From positions 1 to 28,483 of the forward strand of contig NW_022204833.1 of NCBI RefSeq assembly GCF_008831285.2: a stretch of DNA of 28,483 bases, in the 5' to 3' direction. The notes under the pieces were generated by a model. The model was not told where the DNA came from. It was given only the letters and a program-made list of their open reading frames with translations, and did no database searches. Source of the DNA: Nymphaea colorata. Its lineage: Eukaryota; Streptophyta; Magnoliopsida; Nymphaeales; Nymphaeaceae. The position numbers were made by a program, and so were the translations under genes. Of this stretch, positions 21,267-28,483 are shown one piece after another. Numbering within the stretch: position 1 is the stretch's first letter; each line of letters starts with the position of its first letter.

Positions 21267-23761
21267 ATGAGACAAACAAAACCAAAACAATAACCGTTCT
21301 TCGTCAAGAGGATTCGCCTTCGCAAGTCAATCATAAAAACTAATGAAATTTTGGAAATGATATCAAATTATGATCTCTAATCAAGCAAGTATACCACGAT
21401 AACTGATTCCTTTCACAGGGAGGAAAAGGTTAGCAAAGTGGATAGGAAAAAAATGACAGAAGATATATCCGATTAAATATAATTAACCACTTTTCATAGC
21501 GGAAGGGTCGATAGACCTAACCTTAAAAATCTTGTTAAGATTTACAAGAATAAGAATAACAACTAAATGGCTGTTGAGATGAATAAAATCGGACTTTAAG
21601 TTAGACGAATCTTTGGTGATCCAAGACATAAACGTAGTTACCAATATAGCTGCAATACCATAGATAGAAGCGAAAGCAAAGAGAAATCGTTCTCTAATCC
21701 TGTTCTAAATTTAACATTCAGTAACAAGTTTACTGTAAGCGCATCTAACTAAGGTGATGAAGCCGACAAGGATATGGCTTAGATAAAAAATACAGAAAAA
21801 AATATGGAGAAATGCTTTACTATCACATCGTCTACTCGAAAGAATAGAAGTTATCTTTATGAAAAAATGGCAAACAAATAAAAAACGCCTAATCTTGAAT
21901 AAAATCACGTATATGAAAAGAGAATTAGAAGCTATACAGAGTTTTTATGGAAATGCTTACTAGCGCACAACATATATATCAACTTAGATCTCAAGCTACC
22001 AAATAACTCCTTTAAAAAGCTCAAGGCTTATATAGGGTTTGGAAATAATTGCAATATGATAAAAGGATTGATAAAGCGACGTTTTTGGTGGGCCATTTCA
22101 TAGTAAATGACTGATGATTGCTTATTTATATGGACCCAAACAAAGATAAACAAAATTTATCAAAGACAATAGAGAGCCCCATATAACCAAAACGCATACA
22201 AAGATCAATATCGTATTAGTTGTGATTTAGATGAAATGAGATTTACTCAATCTTCTAGCTTGTAAAGGAGAAATATATAACCCATTAAAAAAAGGGTATT
22301 TAACTAAAAATTTAATGAATTTTATCAATTTCATTAAAAGATTTGGAACAGATAAGATTTAAATGCTCTGAAGCCTATTTTTAGAAGAACCTAAAGAGTT
22401 ATAAATGTAACATAAAAATAAGCGAAACATATCAAACAAAAAAGTTATCAATTCAAGGTAGAATAAGTAAAGAAAAGATGCAAATAGATTACCTGCCTTT
22501 AAAGTTTATCGAAGCTAGAGAGAGACCAAGAATATAAGCACAACTATTACTTAGTAAAACCTTTAGTCCACAATCACTTATAGCACAACTACTTCCTAGG
22601 CAATAAAAAGGCTCTTTTTTATAACTTACGCTAATATTACTAAAAAACAGGAGAAAATGTCTTTTCTTATCTGCCTTTAACTTTCCATATTCGTGAAGGC
22701 TTTAAGGATCCTTAGTATTAAAAATTTACCAAATATTTTGAAAAAAGAGCTAAAATGATCAAGTAATAATCCAATGACGGAAATTGCAAAAAGATGAGAA
22801 ACATATGGATTGTAAAGCCTGGATAAAATTCTAACCAAGGACGTGGAATCACTGTCATTGATGAAGTCTATGAATTGAACCAAATTATAAAATAATCAAT
22901 GCCAAGGCAAAATTCTCGTAGGAAAGGCAAATAGGAAAGCTTCTCCGAGCCTAAGACGTTCATAGTTCAAATGTATATCGACCGTCCTTTTCTTTACAAT
23001 GAGAGAAAATTTGACATTAGGCACTATATGTTGATTACTAACCTTTACGGAGTGACAAGAGCATACTGGTACGAGGAAGGATACATAAGGACTTCATCGT
23101 ATTTCTTCAACATCAATAATTTCGAGCCTGAAATCCACCTAACTAACGATGCGATACAGAAGCAATATCCTTAGTACGGAAGATATGAACCTTACAATAA
23201 AATTTCTTACTCTTAATACCAAAACTACCTTAACTCAATACCGGATAGAAAATACAACTTCAAAGAATAGATATTGACCAAGATGAAAAAAATGGCCAAG
23301 GATGCTGCAAGAAGTGTCTATACTAAGATTAGCCCGCAAAACCAAATGCATAACTTCTAAATATTTGGGTTGGACTTCATGATTGATCGAAATTTCAAGC
23401 CTTGGCTCATTGAAATCAATACAAATCCTTGCTTGGATTGCACCTGTCCACTGTTGGACCGGATTATACCATATATGGTCGAACAAGGGTTGAAGCTTTC
23501 TTTAGATTTAGTCTATCCTCCTCCATCTCACTATCCAAACACAAGTAGACACTATGCTCCCCTAATTAATCTCTAAAATTTCAAGTACTAGCTGATATTT
23601 GATTCTCTTAGTGAAGGAGAATAACTGAGAAAGCTTTACACAAAAAATGGAAGCAATCTATGTACATTAGCCATTATTTAGTAAGCGCCATTGGGACCAT
23701 TGAAGAAGACGAATAATTTAAGGACAATGGAAAATAAATAAAACTTTAGGATTTTACTTGA
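21267..23761 (+). CDS. Tubulin-tyrosine-ligase-like (TTLL) protein, tubulin modification enzyme (824 aa)
   Basis: The gene is join(21267..23661,23682..23761), starting at the first ATG after in-frame TGA at 21183. TTLL enzymes ligate glutamate or glycine (or tyrosine) to tubulin tails using an ATP-grasp fold. The first about 250 residues are a basic, low-complexity leader. The TTL domain follows: YIGFGNNCNMIKGLIKRRFWW (split over about 254-275), PLTFHIREGFKDPEYEKF near 469, the ATP-binding WIVKPGENSNQGRG near 514, IVQMYIDRPFLYNERKFDIR near 565, HLTNDA near 624, and the metal-binding FEIFGLDFMID...WLIEINTNPCL near 697-725. All key blocks are intact, so it should be active. TAA falls at the E of KPGE and of FEIFG. 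Glutamylase versus glycylase cannot be decided by eye. Two TTLL-typical substrates, ciliary tubulins, fit a ciliate. Confidence 0.94.
23662..23681 (+). other. 20-nt intron in the TTLL gene
   Basis: The sequence is GTACATTAGCCATTATTTAG, phase 1, the only plus-strand intron found. Splicing joins LYTKNGSNL to LSAIGTIEEDEEFKDNG and gives TGA at 23759. Unspliced reading would run on through AT-rich sequence to 23898, overlapping the next gene. Confidence 0.85.
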
Positions 23762-23887
23762 TTTTACATCTTTCTTTTTTAACTTTTACTTTTATTCTTT
23801 TTTATCGATATCTTCGAACCCATAGCAAGAAAACCTCGTCAAAGATTACTATTATTTATATTCTATAGTAATTATAATAAAAATTAA

Positions 23888-25459
23888 ATGTTTCCAGTGA
23901 TCGACTTTCGGAATGGAAAATACCAAGGCCAAACAAAAAACCACTTACCTCACGGATACGGATGTTTCATGGATCGAAATTTCATGTTTTGTATAGGAGA
24001 ATGGATCGCTGGAGTACTATAGGGAAATGCCATCATTATCTTTCCTAGTGGATTTGTATTTTACGGTCGCATAAATTATAGAAAAATGCAAGGAATTTGC
24101 TTCTTTTAGATGTTCGAGGATTACGTACAGCTAGCAACTTATACCAAGCCTCATAATCAAGAAAGAGAAACATCGAAAATGGCTGCTATTTTGCCTCTTC
24201 TTAAGATTATATTAGATATCGACAATAGTGACCCTACATCGGCTCACATCCTCAAATAGTACGACTACATTACCAAGAGGTAAGGAGATAACATGCAAAC
24301 AGTTTCTAAGATATTAAACTTGGATAGGAATGATGCAAAACGATTAGAGGCTTGCCAAAATTTTATCTCATATTTTTAATCCACTTTCTTTTCTCCCATG
24401 CCCTCCATATTTTAGTTCTTGATCAATGGCTCGAAAGAAAAGAAAGAGTATTTTTTAGGATTGAAAGGATAAGGATTAGGCGTAAAAGTATATCGCAACG
24501 AATAGCTAACCCTACATGGCAAAGTAGGAAGAGCATATGTCATCAGAGGAATGGGCTATTTTACTAAAGAAAATCAGCTTAAAGATATTGGATTCAAGAT
24601 GATTGATAACTCCATGAAAGAAATTGTATACTAAGAAGGGGTTTATTCAATCCCAAAGACAATCATCAAATACGAAAAAGGAAAAAGACCGGTAAACTGC
24701 CCAATCAACTTTCATTCCTATCTAAAAAGATCCCTTTTTTACAGGGATATGGTTCTAAGTACTTCATATATCTCTGAATTATAGGCACTTATCGCAGGCT
24801 TTAATCGAAATTTAAGAAAAATATAAACCTAAAGGCTGGCCCAAACTACCATCTAAAATCCGAACGATGAAGTATAAAACTTAGAGAGGATTGAAGACAG
24901 AAGAAAGAATCTTCGGCCTATGGACCTTCAATATGAGGCAAGGTAGACTGTGTACAGCCCTTAAACTCAAAACCCTTACAATCCAACTGCAAATAAAGTA
25001 TACAATCCTGAGTACAATCTAAACATAGCGAAGGAGAATATATATCGCTCAGCAAGCAGAAAAAAATATATATAACCTTCAGCTTACGTTGATTACAAAA
25101 ACGTCGAATATGTTGATCCCATGTATATGAAGGTTGATAGAGACTATGACTTTGTACCCATTAGAGATACGGGCAGTCCTTCCAAATACCGAGACCCAAG
25201 ATAAAGCTCACCTCGGAGATATAGAATGCCTTAGGATTAGCCGATTGACTATGTTCCACTTCGAAACCGGCCGGAAAGAATAAGTCCTGCTAGGGATAGG
25301 TATAATGACTATCCATAAAGAAATTATCCTGATTCTCTCTATCCCCAAAGAAGACCATCTCCAAGAAGACTATAAAAATATCCAGTCGATTAAGACTATC
25401 GTTATCCTCTCTACAATTAAGATAGGTACTAATACAATAACTATAACCGAAGGTACTGA
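23888..25459 (+). CDS. MORN-repeat protein with Tyr/Arg/Pro-rich tail (523 aa)
   Basis: This is an uninterrupted frame ending at TGA 25457-25459. The N-terminus carries two or three MORN-like units at residues 5-75 (FRNGKYQGQTKNHLPHGYG, GEWIAGVLEGNAIIIFPSG, FVFYGRINYRKMQG). MORN repeats bind membranes or act as scaffolds, often in cytoskeletal and cortical structures of protists. A helical middle part (about 80-260) follows, with no recognised domain. The last about 200 residues are strongly enriched in Y, R, P, N and D (YRDPRESSPRRYRMPEDEP, RDRYNDYPERNYPDS) and are probably disordered. I would not assign a catalytic role. The gene lies 126 bp downstream of the TTLL stop in the same direction. 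Confidence 0.82.
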
Positions 25460-25587
25460 AGAACACATGATTTTTATCTTGAGTAATAATCTTGTATTGA
25501 TATATAAATATATGAAATTGGTAACTTATGAGGAAAAAATATTTTCAACTATTTTTTATACTATGGGCATTAAGTAGCGAATATAGA

Positions 25588-26499
25588 TCAAGCATGCAAT
25601 TGAAATCCTTATTTCTCTATTTATCCTTAATCTTGATTGAAAGGCGAAACCAAAAGATTATTTATATCGTCATTTTAGCTGCCTGATGAGAGGTTAGAAT
25701 GATAATTCGTATGAAAACTAGAATATGCTTCCTTCTTTCTCTTCTTAATCCTTACCAAGCTTTTTTCTGTTTTCCTTTGCAAGGTGTCTGTAGACTCCAC
25801 AGATTACGGATGCTTGAGAACGTCACTTGTTTTTCTTTTTCTTCTTTTGTCCTGAATGCGGTTAAAGAGAAAATCTTCTTGATCTTTTATTGAATTTGCT
25901 ATGCTCTTTTTCAAAAAATCAACTTTTTTAATATTGTTAGAGAGATGCTATTCAATGTTTTGATTCTGAATGGCAACCATCAGAGAGGTATTATGATTCT
26001 GTTTCATTTTATTTGATGATTAGCTCTCCTCCTCTTTCAGTAAGAGCTCTTGTTGAATGGAAAAAATAGAAACTGGTTCGCCTATTTCTCCAAGCTCTAA
26101 ACTATTCTTTCTTTTCTCATTTTTATTCTCTTAGAATTTGGCTTGCTTTTGATTGTCCATGATCGATTTATAATGATAGCTCAAATCCTTCATTTTTTGC
26201 TGAAAGTACAGGATAATATTTTCTCTGTTTAATTCTGCCTCGCTTATGCATTAGGCATAGTAGGCGATGAGCTGATGCATGATCGTCATTAGATTCTTCT
26301 CATTATTTTCCTCTTTAAAATTATTCAATCTTTGCAGTTTGGTTAAGGTCTTGAAGTAGTTGTACCTTTACTCAAGATTTATCATCTTTAGAAAATCGTT
26401 CAACTCCAAAAATGTCCTATTTTGAGACTTGTAAGGAGTCTAAGTTTATGATTATGATTATGGCTACTTTGCTTGGGGTTCTTTTGACCAATCCCACAT
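25588..26499 (-). CDS. Unrecognised charged protein with coiled-coil parts (303 aa)
   Basis: This is a single frame from ATG (26497-26499) to TGA (25588-25590). The N-terminus MWDWSKEPQAK is followed by a run with five TAA/TAG codons in nine (EPESESETE if Glu). A helical region follows at about residues 28-125 (FLELNDFLKMINLEERYNYF, LMTIMHQLIAYYAECIS). The remainder is charged and Ser/Lys/Glu-rich with a basic cluster (NRIQDKRRKRKTSD, RIKKRKKEAYSS), suggesting a possible nuclear localisation signal. No known domain is recognised. It is convergent with the MORN gene (128 bp between stops) and divergent from the last gene. Confidence 0.8.
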
Positions 26500-26800
26500 T
26501 ATTAATTTTAATGCTTTATAAACAGAAAAAAATAAATATATCAGAAGACAAAACCAAGCGCGGGAAATGAGTATTAATGCTGGATCGGAATTGAATACTT
26601 TTTGATCCTAAGGCATTTTTAATATTCATCAAAATGATGATATCTTTAAGGAGCTTAATTGAATGCAAATTTTCTTGATTGTATTTAAAATAATTTCATC
26701 ATTCAAGGCAAAAAGGATAGGACTTTTATTTTTAAAACTTCTAGATTATTCTTAGCCCAATCAACATTTATTTTGGCTTTTTAATTGCATACTGATTAAT
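26500..26800. promoter_or_regulatory. Divergent intergenic region before the two last genes
   Basis: This 301-bp AT-rich stretch lies between two outward-facing genes and should contain both promoters. I see no ORF that fits either neighbour's style and no RNA gene. If the last gene starts at its second ATG (26873) the region extends to 26872. Confidence 0.5.
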
Positions 26801-28342
26801 ATGTAAAGCCAGGATATCGATATATAGGAATTCCTGTAGGTCTTAAGCCTCAAGTGCAAGCGTTCCTCTACTATGAGTTATCAAATTTCTGAAGATTATG
26901 AACCGAACAATAATTACTTTAGACAGTAGGGCGATCCTGAAGAGCTGACCTTTGACCTTATAAGTGAAGATAAAGACCCTTAAGATCATCGTTTAGATAA
27001 TTTTGAACTCAAGAAGAAAGAACAAAGCTCGCATGGTAAGCTTCCGTCTATGTTTCGCCTTTTTCAAGAATAACTCAGATAGAACGAAGAGGACAGGCCG
27101 ATTCACAATGCAAAGATTTACTCAGAAAAGAAGAAGAATTCAATGAGGACCATAAAGTAGCTCAAGAATAAAATGTTCCAAAACATTGATGAGTAGCATT
27201 TTTCCAAAAAATACAATGACCTTTTCGACTAAATCTTTTTCAAGAAGTCATAAAACAAGGAAAAGGAGGGTGATTTACCAAGGCTCGATGATAAATAAGA
27301 GAGTCTCATATCGACTAATCATGAATAACCGTTAACTGGCCGATCAAAATAAGAAAATAGCCTTTTCAACAGTCAAGATATCGATCCAAACCATATGCCC
27401 TTTAACGTTACCAAAGATGCTCATAAAATATAGACTCCTAAGATAGTAATTACTTATAAGAGTCAAAGTGAAGTGAGGGCTTTGCATGACTTAAAAGCGA
27501 GCAATGTGATTAATCCTACTAGCAAGATTAAGATCAATTTCATGTATGGATAGTCACAAAAGAGTATAGGCTCAAGCAAATAGATAGTCATTGATAGTGC
27601 AATTGATAAAAAGGGTCAAAATACGGCTTCTTCAGGCAAGGATAAAAGTAAAGTAGCATCATATCCTAACTTCTACAATAGAAACAACTTAAATAGTTTA
27701 GCATTTAACAAACTCAATTAATAGCTTGGATAAATGATAATCTCTTGCAAATAATCTATACATACCTTGCTCAAAGTTTATTCTAAACTAAGTGAACTAA
27801 TCAAGCATACTCAATAAATATCACAACTGCTGAAAAGATTTGACCCCAATATGGCTTAGAGCTACGAAGCAATAACATACCTTTTGGCTCATGATTGGCC
27901 AACCTACATCAACTGCCAAGAAATTTAATCAATCAAGCCATAAGAATGCTTCAGTTACAGAACTTTTTAAGAAATTACATTTATCGGTGCTCTCAAAACT
28001 TACGAGGAAATTTTAATCAAAATGCAAGCAGAGTCTAGGTTGAATATCCTTTATCCTGAATCTCTAAAAAGCTACTTCATATATCGATAACAGCTGTGGA
28101 AGATTGAAGAATTTATAAAACTTTCTTCTGAAGACTTATATTGTTATGCTCTTGGCCACTTCAGTTTTTCCAGTCATTTTTTATAGGTCTACCAGGAGCT
28201 GAAGAAAACCCAAAGAATAAATCAAAGAATTACGTTGAGTTCAAGCATGATAAAGCAATTGTTACTGCTAAAGAATCATAAGAGTATATTTTGGAATAAT
28301 TGGCTTTGTAAGAATGGAGCTGGACATCTACTTCCACAATGA
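26801..28342 (+). CDS. Unrecognised Ser/Lys/Asn-rich protein next to the right telomere (513 aa)
   Basis: One frame runs to TGA at 28340-28342. Two starts are possible: 26801 (MESQDIDIEEFLEVLSLK) and 26873 (MSYQISEDYEPNNN, 489 aa). I took the first because the intervening residues look like ordinary protein. The first about 280 residues are polar and probably disordered (KEKEGDLPRLDD, SQSEVRALHDLKASN). From about residue 300 onward the sequence is more helical and hydrophobic (LLKVYSKLSELIKHTQ, SYEAITYLLAHDWPTYINCQE, ALKTYEEILIKMQAESRLNI). No known domain is recognised. The extreme C-terminus (after about residue 470) is less convincing because all three frames stay free of TGA for some distance there. 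The stop lies about 70 bp before the telomere repeats. Confidence 0.72.
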
Positions 28343-28414
28343 TGGCAACTTCATTGTCCTTTCAATTAATGATAATTAATATGCATATTTTAATATTTTA
28401 AAATAAATCTTTAG
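28343..28414. other. Right subtelomeric spacer
   Basis: About 70 bp of AT-rich sequence lies between the last stop codon and the first TTGGG unit. It must contain the 3' untranslated region and polyadenylation of the last gene. It holds no other feature that I can see. Confidence 0.6.
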
Positions 28415-28483
28415 TTGGGTTGGGTTGGGGTTGGGGTTGGGGTTGGGGTTGGGGTTGGGGTTGGGGTTGGGGTTGGGGTTGGG
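28415..28483. repeat. Right telomere, G3T2/G4T2 repeats
   Basis: Two TTGGG units are followed by about ten TTGGGG units to the end of the window. It is the G-rich strand running outward, which closes the chromosome. Here the short TTGGG units are at the inner border, in contrast to the left end where CCCAA units are outermost. Confidence 0.97.

Noticed and set aside
23682-23898. Read-through of the TTLL frame to TGA at 23896
   Set aside because: It would overlap the MORN gene start and end in Phe/Tyr-rich low-complexity sequence. The 20-nt intron at 23662-23681 gives an ordinary acidic C-terminus and stop at 23759.
311-28342. Widespread pseudogenes under the standard genetic code
   Set aside because: In-frame TAA/TAG occur in every gene at high density while TGA is used only at ends, and domain motifs are intact. 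A code change explains this; decay does not.
1-28483. Assignment to Tetrahymena or Paramecium
   Set aside because: G4T2 telomeres and UAR reassignment would fit at first sight, but both use Gln for UAR, Tetrahymena introns are longer, and the conserved-Glu positions argue against a Gln code.

Overview
This window looks like a complete small macronuclear chromosome of a ciliate. It begins with C4A2-type telomere repeats (1-78) and ends with the complementary G4T2-type repeats (about 28415-28483), so both natural ends appear to be present. Between them is a very gene-dense stretch that reads as eleven protein genes only if TAA and TAG are sense codons. All eleven genes end at TGA. At conserved positions of four well-known domains (BEACH, WD40, TTL, and the PH-to-BEACH region) TAA/TAG sits where the family has glutamate, while conserved glutamines use CAA. 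UAR = Glu is the code known from peritrich ciliates, so a peritrich or a relative is my best guess. That is inference from sequence, not a database match. I therefore translate TAA/TAG as E throughout.

Six of the genes carry introns. I could place twelve, and every one is exactly 20 nt, GT...AG, mostly ending in TAG. Each was forced by a reading-frame change, and once they are removed each gene becomes one open frame. Introns whose length is a multiple of three would not be seen this way.

Layout. From 311 to 20978 seven genes lie on the minus strand, all pointing toward the left telomere: a 1051-aa coiled-coil protein, DAW1/ODA16 (WD40 dynein-arm assembly adaptor), a large PH-BEACH-WD40 protein, a DHHC palmitoyltransferase, VPS8 (CORVET subunit), a protein with C2-like beta-rich regions, and a 677-aa helical protein of unknown function. 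A 288-bp divergent region follows, then two plus-strand genes: a tubulin-tyrosine-ligase-like (TTLL) enzyme and a MORN-repeat protein. Next comes a minus-strand gene and finally a plus-strand gene, both unrecognised, with the last ending about 70 bp before the right telomere. Gaps between genes are 39-301 bp.

No operon logic is expected. Still, the recognisable genes fall into two themes. DAW1 and the TTLL enzyme are ciliary or microtubule functions. BEACH, VPS8, DHHC and the C2-like protein are membrane-traffic functions. No rRNA, tRNA, CRISPR array or mobile element was seen.
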